Made by a program: the position numbers and the translations under genes
Part shown: in pieces, positions 36,678 to 50,665 of the stretch
Numbering within the stretch: position 1 is the first letter of the stretch
Layout: each line of letters begins with the position of its first letter
Assembly (NCBI RefSeq): GCF_000974785.1
Contig: NZ_BBWV01000003.1
Location: forward strand, 248,001 to 312,000
Source: Flavihumibacter petaseus NBRC 106054
GTDB taxonomy: Bacteria > Bacteroidota > Bacteroidia > Chitinophagales > Chitinophagaceae
Length of the DNA stretch: 64,000 nt
Reading direction: 5' to 3'
The notes under the pieces: generated by a model
Databases searched by the model: none
What the model was told of the DNA's origin: nothing
What the model saw: only the letters and a program-made list of their open reading frames with translations

Positions 36678-38237
36678 ATGAATAAAAATATTATATACGG
36701 TGCCGCACTCTCTATATTGGTAGCCGCAGGAACGGGTTGTTCAAAAGACTTCCTGGAACAAGAAAATCAGAATGAATTGTCGGGTGCCTCTTTCTGGAAA
36801 ACAAAGGAGCAGGCTTTACAGGCGATCACTGCAACCTATGCAGCCTTGCAGGCAGCGGATGGGTCAAAATGGACCTGGTTTGAAGAGACCTATGTTGCTT
36901 CGGAATACAAGACCGATGAAATGATCAACAACAAGGCCGAGGGTTATGGGAAACGGCTGCAGACTTTCACCTATTCCACCGACGAAAGTAGCTTCACCAA
37001 CCTGTGGCACATGTGCTTTGCGGGGATCAACCGCGCCAACCAGTGCATTGAAAATATCCCTAATGTTTCTTCCAATGCGCAGACCGGATTGTCAGATGAA
37101 GAAAAAGCTTCGCTGATTGCTGAAGCAAAGTTTCTGAGAGCACATTTTTACCTGTTGTTGCAAAGTTATTTCACCAATATTCCACTTATTACTGCGACTG
37201 TTAAGAACAATGCAGAATATTATCCGGCTCCCGCGACAGAAGCAGACATCTGGGCGCAAATCGAGGCAGATCTGAAAGATGGTGTTGCCCATCTTCCGGA
37301 GGAATACCTTTCGCCGGAGGAACTAGGTCGCGTTACCCGGTATACTGCACAGGCATATCTCGGAAAGACTTATTTATTCCAGGAAAAGTTTACGGAAGCC
37401 AGCGCTGCCTTCCAGGAAGTGATCAGCAGTGGCAAATACCATTTGCTGCCGAAGTATGAAGACAATTTTAATGGCCTGTCCGAAAACGGTCCGGAGTCAT
37501 TGTTCGAGATCCAGTTTTCAGCAGACAGGACCAACGACAACGACGAACGTACGCCGATGGCGTGGGAAGTAAGTTCCTATGCCCTGAATGGCTGGGAGCT
37601 CTTTTATCCATCCGACTGGTTGGCTACAGAATTGAAAACAGACAAACGCACAGACGGCGGATACAGTGACCGTGTGTACGGTACCATGTTCTTTGATGAT
37701 CCGCTGTCAGTGGCACCGGTAGTGGATCAGCCCGACGTATACCGCACCTATGCTGAAGTAAAGGACGATCTGAACCACCCGGTCTTCTTTAAGAAATATA
37801 CCACACCCACTGATCTCGCCGACAACCATAACTACACCGGTATCAACATCAATCTCATGCGTTACGCTGATGTCCTGCTGATGCAGGCGGAGTCGCTCAA
37901 TGAAAGCGGCCTGACGGAAGACGCCCTGGCACTCGTAAATGAAGTGCGGGAAAGATCCAAGGCTGCCCCGCTGGGTCAGATGAGCAAGGATGCGCTGCGG
38001 CTACAGATCAGGCATCATGAGCGCCCCTGCGAACTCGCCATGGAATACAGCATCCGCTGGTCGGACCTGTATCGCTGGAGCAGGGGCAAAGTGGCGCCGG
38101 AAAAGATCAAGGCGGTGATGACCGGTCACCAGCAGGAATTTGCCAATAACTTCATTGATGGCAAGCATGATATCTACCCGGTGCCCCTGTCGGAGATCAG
38201 TAAAAATCCCAATAGCCGCCAGGCTCAGAACTGGTAA
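36678..38237 (+). CDS. SusD/RagB-family surface lipoprotein
   Basis: 519 residues from MNKNIIYGAALSILVAAGTGC (a start at 36660 adds six residues). Lipobox VAAGTGC. SusD landmarks: KDFLEQENQNELSGASFWKT near the N-terminus, AITATYAALQAADGS, the helical TPR core (AEAKFLRAHFYLLLQSYFTN), and the C-terminal LMRYADVLLMQAESLNESG, RDYPVPLSEISKNPN-like end (DIYPVPLSEISKNPNSRQAQNW). It caps the SusC barrel and captures substrate. It starts 26 bases after susC and ends 17 bases before the glycosidase gene. Confidence 0.94.
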   Translation: MNKNIIYGAALSILVAAGTGCSKDFLEQENQNELSGASFWKTKEQALQAITATYAALQAADGSKWTWFEETYVASEYKTDEMINNKAEGYGKRLQTFTYSTDESSFTNLWHMCFAGINRANQCIENIPNVSSNAQTGLSDEEKASLIAEAKFLRAHFYLLLQSYFTNIPLITATVKNNAEYYPAPATEADIWAQIEADLKDGVAHLPEEYLSPEELGRVTRYTAQAYLGKTYLFQEKFTEASAAFQEVISSGKYHLLPKYEDNFNGLSENGPESLFEIQFSADRTNDNDERTPMAWEVSSYALNGWELFYPSDWLATELKTDKRTDGGYSDRVYGTMFFDDPLSVAPVVDQPDVYRTYAEVKDDLNHPVFFKKYTTPTDLADNHNYTGININLMRYADVLLMQAESLNESGLTEDALALVNEVRERSKAAPLGQMSKDALRLQIRHHERPCELAMEYSIRWSDLYRWSRGKVAPEKIKAVMTGHQQEFANNFIDGKHDIYPVPLSEISKNPNSRQAQNW

Positions 38238-38245
38238 TTGTATAA

Positions 38246-43279
<5,034 letters not shown>

Positions 43280-43281
43280 TC

Positions 43282-45588
43282 ATGTATATCAACGCATCAC
43301 AGTTTTCCGGTTTATTGCAGAAGCATTTCAGCCTCAATGGCCAACTGGAAATGCTGAACGGATATGACGAGCAGAACGCAGTATTAACCACCAACGACGG
43401 AAAGAAATACATCTGCAAGGTAGCTGCCGCTGCTCATGATCCATATTTTCTTGAGGCACAGGTAAGTATACTTGAACACCTCGCCGATACTGAAGTTGCA
43501 GGCTTTTTTCAACGATCACTGAAGTCCGCAGGCGGCCTGAATATTGTTCAGGAAGAAATTGAGGGCAGAACGATCTACCTGCGCGTGATGAACTACCTGG
43601 AAGGTGATTTCCTGGTGGATACAACACATCATTCACCGGCTTTGCTGCACAGTATAGGAAGGGGATTGGCCAGGATGGACCGGGCATTGGCAAACTTCAG
43701 GCACCCGGCCATGCACCGTCACTATGAGTGGGATATCAGCCACGCACTGGAAGTGCGCCCGATGCTCCCATACATCCGTGACCATGAGCAACGCCGTGTG
43801 GCCGGTTATTTCCTGCTGCAGTTTGAAACGGAAGTGCAGCAGGTACTTGGTAAGCTGACGAAGGCCTATATCCATAACGATGCGAATGACTACAACGTAC
43901 TGGTTAGGGATGGTCAGTTTGCGGGACTGATTGATTTCGGAGATATGGTCTATGCGCCACTGATCAATAACCTCGCAATCGCCTGCACCTATGCCATGCT
44001 GGGTAAGGATGACCCGCTGGAAGCGGCGGCTGAAGTAGTGAAAGGTTATCATGACACGTTACCCATCACGGAACAGGAAGCGGATCTATTGTATTACCTG
44101 GTTGCCGGCCGGTTGTGCATCAGTGTTTGCAAGTCTGCCGCCAACCGTTCCAATGACAGCGATAATGAACATCATTTTATCACGGAGGCACCTGCCTGGA
44201 AGCTGCTGTTACAGCTGATCACGATCAACCCGCTGCGCGCGCAGGACACTTTCCGGAAGATCTGCGGACTTGAAGGACTGATCGAAGCAACTGAGGGGTA
44301 TGAAGAGATCCTGGAACGGCGGCGCGATCATGTTGGCAGAAATCTCAGCATCAGTTACCGGAAAAAACTCAGGATTGTGAAGGGTGCCCTGCAGTATCTC
44401 TACGACGACCTGGGCAACACATATGTGGATTGTGTAAATAATGTAAGCCATGTGGGTCATTGCCATCCTGTAGTCGTCAAAGCTATGCAGCACCAGATAG
44501 CCACGTTGAATACCAATACCCGTTACCTGAACGATCACCTGGTTGACTATGCAGAAATGCTTACTGCCACATTGCCGTCGCGCCTGAAAGTTTGTTACTT
44601 CACCAATTCAGGGAGTGAAGCAAATGATCTTGCGATCAGGATCAGCCGGCATTTTACCCGTCAGAAGGATGTGATTGTGCTGGATCACGCCTATCATGGA
44701 ACGTCTACGGCGGCAATTGAAATGAGTCCGTACAAATTTGATGGCAAGGGTGGTTTTGGCCGGATGCCCTATATCCACAAGGCGATGAATCCTGATGGCT
44801 ACCGGGGTCCGTACCGGTTAAGCGATCCCGGGGCCGGAGAAAAGTACGCCGCCGATGTGGAGCGGATCATCGGAATGTTACAGCAGGAGGGTAAAGCACC
44901 GGCGGCGTTTATCTGTGAAACGCTACTGGGAGTGGGCGGACAGATCCCCCTGCCCCCGGGCTACCTTCAGGCAGTTTACCGTGCAGTCCGTGCAGTGGGG
45001 GGTATATGTATTGCCGACGAGGTGCAGGTAGGTTTTGGCAGGGTTGGAGAAAAGTTCTGGGGATTTGAATTGCAGGACGTGGAACCCGATATTGTAGTGC
45101 TGGGCAAACCTATCGGGAATGGCCATCCGCTGGCGGCTGTGGTGGTTACTGAAGCTTTGGCGGATGCTTTCAATAATGGTATGGAATACTTTAATACCTA
45201 TGGTGGAAATCCTGTGTCTATGGCCACCGGTAAGGCTGTATTGCAGGTGATCAGGCAGGAAGCGCTGCAGCAGCATGCGCTGGATACCGGTAACTATTTC
45301 CTGGAGCGGTTAAGGAATCTGGCTCCGCTGCATCCATTGATCGGAGATGTTCGCGGTCACGGGTTGTTTATCGGTGTGGAGCTGGTCAGGAATGCAGAAA
45401 CCCTTGAACCGGCAGTACCCGAGATAGATGGAATTGTAGAAGCGATGCGCGATCGCGGTTACCTGGTCAGCACCGATGGTCCACTGTACAATGTGCTGAA
45501 AATAAAACCGCCGATGGTTTTCAATAAAAGCAACGTGGATGGCTTTGTTTCCCTGCTGCATGAAGTAATGACAGATTTAGGTTACTGA
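43282..45588 (+). CDS. bifunctional kinase/phospho-lyase, likely hydroxylysine kinase + 5-phosphohydroxylysine lyase
   Basis: 768 residues. Residues 1-330 are an aminoglycoside-phosphotransferase-fold kinase: catalytic loop His198-Asn-Asp200 with Asn205 ([12 protein letters not shown]) and Asp218 in LIDFGDM. Residues 340-768 are a class III PLP aminotransferase-fold enzyme: [32 protein letters not shown], Asp579 in [10 protein letters not shown] and PLP lysine 609 in [13 protein letters not shown]. Human AGPHD1 (hydroxylysine kinase) and AGXT2L2 (5-phosphohydroxylysine phospho-lyase) have these two folds, and bacterial fusions of them are known. The alternative is ethanolamine kinase plus phosphoethanolamine lyase. 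Two bases from the glycosidase gene, and followed by DUF1338, which favours hydroxylysine. Confidence 0.75.
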   Translation: MYINASQFSGLLQKHFSLNGQLEMLNGYDEQNAVLTTNDGKKYICKVAAAAHDPYFLEAQVSILEHLADTEVAGFFQRSLKSAGGLNIVQEEIEGRTIYLRVMNYLEGDFLVDTTHHSPALLHSIGRGLARMDRALANFRHPAMHRHYEWDISHALEVRPMLPYIRDHEQRRVAGYFLLQFETEVQQVLGKLTKAYIHNDANDYNVLVRDGQFAGLIDFGDMVYAPLINNLAIACTYAMLGKDDPLEAAAEVVKGYHDTLPITEQEADLLYYLVAGRLCISVCKSAANRSNDSDNEHHFITEAPAWKLLLQLITINPLRAQDTFRKICGLEGLIEATEGYEEILERRRDHVGRNLSISYRKKLRIVKGALQYLYDDLGNTYVDCVNNVSHVGHCHPVVVKAMQHQIATLNTNTRYLNDHLVDYAEMLTATLPSRLKVCYFTNSGSEANDLAIRISRHFTRQKDVIVLDHAYHGTSTAAIEMSPYKFDGKGGFGRMPYIHKAMNPDGYRGPYRLSDPGAGEKYAADVERIIGMLQQEGKAPAAFICETLLGVGGQIPLPPGYLQAVYRAVRAVGGICIADEVQVGFGRVGEKFWGFELQDVEPDIVVLGKPIGNGHPLAAVVVTEALADAFNNGMEYFNTYGGNPVSMATGKAVLQVIRQEALQQHALDTGNYFLERLRNLAPLHPLIGDVRGHGLFIGVELVRNAETLEPAVPEIDGIVEAMRDRGYLVSTDGPLYNVLKIKPPMVFNKSNVDGFVSLLHEVMTDLGY

Positions 45589-45627
45589 CAAATGCGTGAA
45601 AAGCGTAAACGCAAAAAACAAACAACA

Positions 45628-46530
45628 ATGCAAACTATAACTGCGCTGGCCAATGACGTGATGGAAGGCCTCATGCGCCGCTACCAGGATCGCGTTCCCG
45701 ATGTGAATGCGATCATCAATGCCATGATTACCGAGGGGATTATTACCCAAGCCGGCGAGATTGAAAACGATCATATTGCTTTCCGGACGTTGGGTGTTCC
45801 GCACCTGGGCATCCGTTCACTGGAAAGGATCTTCCTGCACCTTGGTTATGAAAAACGCGATTACTATAATTTCGCGGAGAAAAAACTTGACGCGTACTGG
45901 TATGCTCCGCCAAAGCCGGAACTCCCGCGCATTTTCATCAGTGAATTGCGTGTGCCAGAACTCAGCGATGCGGCGAGAAATATCATCAGCAGGTATACCA
46001 GTGTTATACAGCAGGATCCGGTTGATGCGCTGGATCTGAACAACGCAGCACAGGTAGACGAATTCCTTCATAGCGGCTTATGGGAGACACCAGCTTTTGC
46101 TGACTACCAGGTGTTGCTGAATGAAAGCGAATATGCCGCCTGGGTAATATTCAACCGGTATTATCTCAATCATTTTACCATCAGTGTTCACAACCTGAAG
46201 GAAGGATACGATACCATTCCTGCTTTTAATGCCTTCCTTGAACGGCATGGCTTTGTGCTGAACAACTCCGGTGGCAAAATCAAAACGAGTCCGGATGGCA
46301 ACCTGCTGCAAAGTGCTACCGTTGCGCGGAAGTTGCTGGCAGAATTTGCCGGTGGTGTTCAGCAGCTGATACCAGGGTCTTATGTCGAATTTGCTGAGCG
46401 GAAGGTGCTGGAAGCTTTCCGTGACACTGATCGGGCGGATATAACCCGCCACCATCGGCGTGAAGGCTTTGAAGCAGCGAATGCCAACCGTATTTTTGAG
46501 AGTACCTACCGGGCCCAAACAGAACGCTGA
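45628..46530 (+). CDS. hglS: DUF1338, 2-oxoadipate dioxygenase/decarboxylase (HglS-like)
   Basis: 300 residues from MQTITALANDVMEGLMRRYQ; an upstream start at 45592 adds 12 basic residues. HglS, from bacterial lysine breakdown, converts 2-oxoadipate to D-2-hydroxyglutarate, CO2 and uses O2. The metal-site pattern is intact: His49 and Arg53 in DHIAFRTLG, His182 in NHFTISVHNL and Glu254 in YVEFAERKV (compare His70/Arg74/His226/Glu294 of the P. putida enzyme as I recall). Hydroxylysine breakdown gives aminoadipate semialdehyde, aminoadipate, then 2-oxoadipate, so this enzyme continues the route. 39 bases after the lyase gene. Confidence 0.82.
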   Translation: MQTITALANDVMEGLMRRYQDRVPDVNAIINAMITEGIITQAGEIENDHIAFRTLGVPHLGIRSLERIFLHLGYEKRDYYNFAEKKLDAYWYAPPKPELPRIFISELRVPELSDAARNIISRYTSVIQQDPVDALDLNNAAQVDEFLHSGLWETPAFADYQVLLNESEYAAWVIFNRYYLNHFTISVHNLKEGYDTIPAFNAFLERHGFVLNNSGGKIKTSPDGNLLQSATVARKLLAEFAGGVQQLIPGSYVEFAERKVLEAFRDTDRADITRHHRREGFEAANANRIFESTYRAQTER

Positions 46531-46585
46531 CCGGCGCGCCTATTCAGGAGGGACGTATATTGTGTTTCCTTAACAGGCAGCATTC

Positions 46586-47497
46586 ATGATTATTTTCAGA
46601 CATTGGATTACGGCAGCTTTACTTTTTGCCGCGTCCGGATCTTTATGCCGGGCTGTCGGTCAGCAACGCCCGTATATCTTCGCCACTTATACTTACTCAA
46701 CCAATAATCGCCTGGCCAATCTCGGGCCACTGGTGCAATATTTGTCCCAGGCTACCGGCCGTGAGTTCAGGGCGGTCAGTTATCCTACCGTATCCGCGCT
46801 GATCAGCGCTATACAGCATGACAGCGTGGATTTCGCCATGATGAATACGTCCGGCTATCTCATATTGCAACGAAAAACGCCGGGCAAAGCCAAGCCGCTG
46901 GTGAACCTTGACATGCAGGGCAGTGCAGGTACCAACTATGGCGGTTGCCTGATCGCTTTAAAGTCGGCAGGATATACCAGGCTGTCGGACCTCAGGCTTG
47001 TACAAGGCCGGCCATCCCTGGCGCTGGTGAACAGTTCCTCCACATCCGGCAACCTGGTACCGAGGTTGTTGTTCAACAGCGCAGGTATCGCCAATCCTGA
47101 TTCCTCGTTTTCACTAACCTATGCCGGCACACATAAGAAAGTGGTAGAAGCTGTGCTGAGTGGCAATGCTGTACTCGGCGGGTGTGGGTGCGCAGAAATA
47201 GACAGCGCCCGCATTCACCAGGGTTTTTCCGGAAAAGCCGTCGCGATAGATTCTTTCAATAACATTCCCCTTGGCCCGGTTGTATACCGTTCAGGCACCA
47301 GCGAACCGTTCAGGCATCAGGTTTCAGCACTTTTAACGAATCTGAATGAAAAAGACCCCGGCGTTTTTGTAAATTTCTGTAACGGCTGGACCGAGTTCAA
47401 AGGTGCGCGCGGTTTCCGGAAGATAAGTGACCAGGAATATGATCAGTTCCGGAAAATGTTCGGCAGCAATACCCGGTTATGGCAACTGATCGAATGA
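46586..47497 (+). CDS. PhnD-like periplasmic substrate-binding protein, orphan
   Basis: 303 residues with signal peptide (FRHWITAALLFAASGSLCRAVG). Shape of phosphonate-type binding proteins: YTYSTNNRLANLGPLVQYLSQATG at the start, SALISAIQHDSVDFAMMNTS, GGCLIALKSAGYTRLSDL and LALVNSSSTSGNLVPRLLF, AVLGGCGCAEIDSARI. No ABC permease or ATPase is nearby, so it may deliver ligand to a sensor rather than to a transporter. 55 bases after DUF1338, so possibly in the same transcript, but a link to hydroxylysine is unclear. Confidence 0.72.
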   Translation: MIIFRHWITAALLFAASGSLCRAVGQQRPYIFATYTYSTNNRLANLGPLVQYLSQATGREFRAVSYPTVSALISAIQHDSVDFAMMNTSGYLILQRKTPGKAKPLVNLDMQGSAGTNYGGCLIALKSAGYTRLSDLRLVQGRPSLALVNSSSTSGNLVPRLLFNSAGIANPDSSFSLTYAGTHKKVVEAVLSGNAVLGGCGCAEIDSARIHQGFSGKAVAIDSFNNIPLGPVVYRSGTSEPFRHQVSALLTNLNEKDPGVFVNFCNGWTEFKGARGFRKISDQEYDQFRKMFGSNTRLWQLIE

Positions 47498-47570
47498 CAC
47501 CACAGTTGTTAGAACCAATTATTCCTTCTTTATTGTGGAAGAAATGGCAACGCCGCAAAACAAACCCTGA

Positions 47571-49082
47571 ATGAGAACAATCCTGCTTTCCCTTTTACTG
47601 GTCATCCATATGGTGATCGTACAGGCCCAGCCAACCACGGCAACCTTAGACCGGTTCTTTGACGCTATGGCTGCCAACCAGCAATTCAGCGGGAATGTGC
47701 TGATTGCGGAACATGGAAAAGTCCTTTTCAGGAAATCCTATGGTTTTGCTGACTTTGGAAAGCAGTTGCCCAACACCCCGGATATCCGGTTTCCCATTGC
47801 TTCGATTTCCAAATTGCTGACAGCAACTGCCATCCTGCAGTTGCAGGAGAAAGGTAAACTGAATGTGTCTGATGCCGTCCGGAAACTGCTCCCTGAGTTT
47901 CCTTACCCGGAGATTAAGATCCGGCAGCTGCTGTCCCATACATCAGGACTGCCTCCTTACAACCGTTATTTTGATTCGCTCAGGAAGGAATCGCCGCAGC
48001 GCATATTTTACAATGCTGATTTTTTGCCACAGGTGGCTGCGCATCCGGTTCCGCTGATCTATGCCCCCGGCGACAACGGCAATTATGACAATATCAATTA
48101 TCTCGTACTGGCACTGGTGATCGAGAAGGCTTCCGGAATGTCGTATAAAGAGTATATCCAGAAGATGGTCCTGCGTCCGGCGAATATGCGTCACACAGTC
48201 TTTCTGCCGCTTACGGATCAGTACAATCTGCAGGATGTTGGCAAGTTTGCTTATCCCCACCTTTACCGGCACCGTTACGATTCCTTTGCCATCAAAGCCA
48301 ATAGCGTTCCCTATATCCGGGAATACTGGACCGCTTACGGGTTTTCCGGATTTGGAGATTATGTGAGTACTGTTGAGGATCTGCTGCTGTTTGATGAGGC
48401 ATGGTATGGTCATAAACTGGTGTCTGATATCTCCAGGGATTCAGCGTATAAGCCACAGTTGCTCAACAGTGGTACTGCCAACCGCAATCTTTTCGGACTG
48501 GGGTGGGAAATAGCTGCTGATTCCAGTAACGGCCTGGTAGTGTATCACGCTGGTGCAGCAACCGGGCTGAGTTGTGTGCTCCTGCGCAATATCAGCCGCC
48601 GTCAAACCGTCATTCTGTTTGATAACGCGCACTTTACTGCGCAGGCTACCGGCATGAAAGCATTGTCATTGCTGAATAACAGGACGGTACCGCTCCCGAA
48701 GAAAAATATTGCAACAGCCTATGGACGTATCCTGATGCAGCAGGGTGAGGCAGCGGCCGCAAAGGCATTCGCCGAAATGGAGAAAGACACTGCCACTTAT
48801 TTTATAGATGAGGAGGAAATTAACCTCCTGGGATATGACCTGATGGGGAACGACAATCCTTTTCATTTTCCGGAAGAACACCATTTCAGGGAAGCCCTGA
48901 TCGTTTTTAAGCTGAATGCGGATTTGTTTCCCGGCAGCTGGAATGCCTGGGACAGCTACGGGGAGGCGCTTCTGGCCAACGGACGTAAAGAGGAAGCCAT
49001 CGCGATGTACAGGAAGTCGATGGAATTAAACCCCAATAATGAAAACGGCAGAAAAATGCTACAACAGATAGAGGGAAAATAG
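47571..49082 (+). CDS. serine beta-lactamase-like hydrolase with TPR tail
   Basis: 503 residues with signal peptide. Class C/D-alanyl-D-alanine carboxypeptidase fold: Ser78-Ile-Ser-Lys81 (SxxK) in PIASISKLLTA, Tyr172-Asp-Asn174 (YxN) in NGNYDNINYLVLA, and HAGAATGLSCV as the third motif. The last 70 residues are a TPR (WDSYGEALLANGRKEEAIAM and YRKSMELNPNNENGRKML), a pairing common in Bacteroidota. Probably a peptidase or esterase of unknown substrate rather than an antibiotic-resistance enzyme. 14 bases ahead of the response regulator gene. Confidence 0.85.
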   Translation: MRTILLSLLLVIHMVIVQAQPTTATLDRFFDAMAANQQFSGNVLIAEHGKVLFRKSYGFADFGKQLPNTPDIRFPIASISKLLTATAILQLQEKGKLNVSDAVRKLLPEFPYPEIKIRQLLSHTSGLPPYNRYFDSLRKESPQRIFYNADFLPQVAAHPVPLIYAPGDNGNYDNINYLVLALVIEKASGMSYKEYIQKMVLRPANMRHTVFLPLTDQYNLQDVGKFAYPHLYRHRYDSFAIKANSVPYIREYWTAYGFSGFGDYVSTVEDLLLFDEAWYGHKLVSDISRDSAYKPQLLNSGTANRNLFGLGWEIAADSSNGLVVYHAGAATGLSCVLLRNISRRQTVILFDNAHFTAQATGMKALSLLNNRTVPLPKKNIATAYGRILMQQGEAAAAKAFAEMEKDTATYFIDEEEINLLGYDLMGNDNPFHFPEEHHFREALIVFKLNADLFPGSWNAWDSYGEALLANGRKEEAIAMYRKSMELNPNNENGRKMLQQIEGK

Positions 49083-49096
49083 TATCATTGGAGATC

Positions 49097-49732
49097 ATGG
49101 CGGTAAGAATAATAGCTATTGACGATCACCAGGTAGTAATAGACGGGCTGACCAGCATGTTAACGGGGGCGGAGCTGGATGTTGTGTTCACCACTACGAA
49201 CGCTGACGCCTTATTGTCTTACCTGGAGCAGGGATCCGCGGAGGTTTTATTCCTGGACATTCAGATGCCGGGCGTAAGCGGCATCGACCTTTGCCGGCAG
49301 ATCCGTAAACTCAACCCGGATCTCCGGATTATTGCATTCAGCAGTTTCGATGAGTCGCACCTGGTGAAACAGATGATGCGGAGCGGGGCCAGCGGCTATT
49401 TGCTGAAGAATGCGGACAAGCAGACGGTGATCAAAGCGATTGAAACCGTTATGGCGGGAGAGGAGTTCCTGGATGAAACCATTAAGGATATCCTGTTGAA
49501 AGAAAGCCTCACGGGGCAGCGGCGATCGATTTTTGATATTCCGCTCACCAACCGTGAAAAGGAAATCCTGAAGCTGATCGCAGAAGGGTTAAGCAACCAG
49601 GAAATTGCCGACCGGCTGTATATCAGTCTCCGGACAGTTGAGACCCATCGCCTGAATCTTTCCCAGAAGCTGAGTGCAAAGAACACGGCAATGCTGGTGA
49701 AAGAGGCGATCCGGCGCGGCCTGGTGGAATAG
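49097..49732 (+). CDS. NarL/LuxR-type response regulator
   Basis: 211 residues from MAVRIIAIDDHQVVIDGLTS. Receiver with Asp9, Asp10 and phospho-acceptor Asp54 (VLFLDIQMPGVSG), then LuxR helix-turn-helix (LTNREKEILKLIAEGLSNQE, IADRLYISLRTVETHRLNLS). A TTG start nine bases upstream is possible. It probably pairs with the HisKA_3-type kinase encoded convergently at 50666-52618, because that kinase class signals to NarL-type regulators and no other candidate is near. Targets not evident. Confidence 0.92.
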   Translation: MAVRIIAIDDHQVVIDGLTSMLTGAELDVVFTTTNADALLSYLEQGSAEVLFLDIQMPGVSGIDLCRQIRKLNPDLRIIAFSSFDESHLVKQMMRSGASGYLLKNADKQTVIKAIETVMAGEEFLDETIKDILLKESLTGQRRSIFDIPLTNREKEILKLIAEGLSNQEIADRLYISLRTVETHRLNLSQKLSAKNTAMLVKEAIRRGLVE

Positions 49733-49813
49733 CGGCTACGTATAACTACTGAATTCCTTAAAGCAGTATTTGGGCAGAACTGGACAAGCAGGGGTTTGCG
49801 TTGTTTTGCACCT

Positions 49814-50665
49814 ATGAAACACCTGAGTCCTGTTTGGATATTTTTGTGCTTTTTTGGTTTATCTGCCCATTCACAACAGCCTGTTCGTTTGAATGCTGAT
49901 CTGATTCTCCGGAAGATCCAGCCGGTTCCGCCGACCCTGGAGGAACTGCATAGATTGTTTACCCTGCATACCACCTGGGGCGAGCAGTTTTCCTTTGAAG
50001 AAAAGGTATCTGTTCCCTATCACCAGCTCGGGAAACTGGATGCGTCGATTCATGATGCATTTATTCGTGACAAGATGCACGCGCAGCCCATGCCTGATAT
50101 GCCCGATTCTGTATACGCTGAAGATATTCGCTGGAAACATGCTGCCAACCGGCCATACCTGGACGAAGGCACAAGAAAAAAGCTGCAACAGTTGAATTCC
50201 CCGCATAAGGTTGCTGTGCTGCGTATTTTCGACCTGCAACAACAATTCGGGTGGCAACAGTTTTATAAGGAAGAAAATAAAATCCAGCGCGATTTTTCGC
50301 AAAAAGAGGCACAGCTTAGAAACAGTGAGATGGTTGCCGGGGAGAAAGCTTCCAGGCAGGTAGACCTGAATGTTGCTCAATATACTGCCAGACAGCAATT
50401 GTGGAAAACGCATTATGACCAGTATACCGGTGCGTTTAAAAAGGTGCATTTATTGCTTGACGAATTGGCATACGGTGACCTATTGACTGCCGCGGAGAAG
50501 GATATAGTACTTCCCGTACTGGGAGATATTCAGTCGAGGGCTATTGAAGCGATCGAGAAAATGCTTTGGGCTGAAATGTCATTGCTAACCATTGGCGAAG
50601 TGCTATATTTCGACACCCGTATTTTAAACATGACAGCAGGAAGCGATTCTGACACCAAACAATGA
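49814..50665 (+). CDS. secreted helical protein, unknown
   Basis: 283 residues from MKHLSPVWIFLCFFGLSAHS (signal peptide; a TTG at 49796 is an alternative). The mature protein is rich in helices, with KIQPVPPTLEELHRLFTLHT, then Gln/Lys-rich coiled stretches. No family recognised. It lies between the response regulator and, head-to-tail on the other strand, the histidine kinase. Its TGA stop abuts the kinase's stop, which together form TGATCA. Confidence 0.6.
   Translation: MKHLSPVWIFLCFFGLSAHSQQPVRLNADLILRKIQPVPPTLEELHRLFTLHTTWGEQFSFEEKVSVPYHQLGKLDASIHDAFIRDKMHAQPMPDMPDSVYAEDIRWKHAANRPYLDEGTRKKLQQLNSPHKVAVLRIFDLQQQFGWQQFYKEENKIQRDFSQKEAQLRNSEMVAGEKASRQVDLNVAQYTARQQLWKTHYDQYTGAFKKVHLLLDELAYGDLLTAAEKDIVLPVLGDIQSRAIEAIEKMLWAEMSLLTIGEVLYFDTRILNMTAGSDSDTKQ

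Noticed and set aside
43282-45588. Aminoglycoside-resistance gene
   Set aside because: The kinase half has the APH fold, but it is fused to a PLP enzyme and part of a catabolic operon; hydroxylysine or amino-alcohol kinase is more fitting.
47571-49082. Antibiotic-resistance beta-lactamase
   Set aside because: SxxK and YxN motifs exist, but the TPR tail and neighbours fit a general serine hydrolase of the class C fold.
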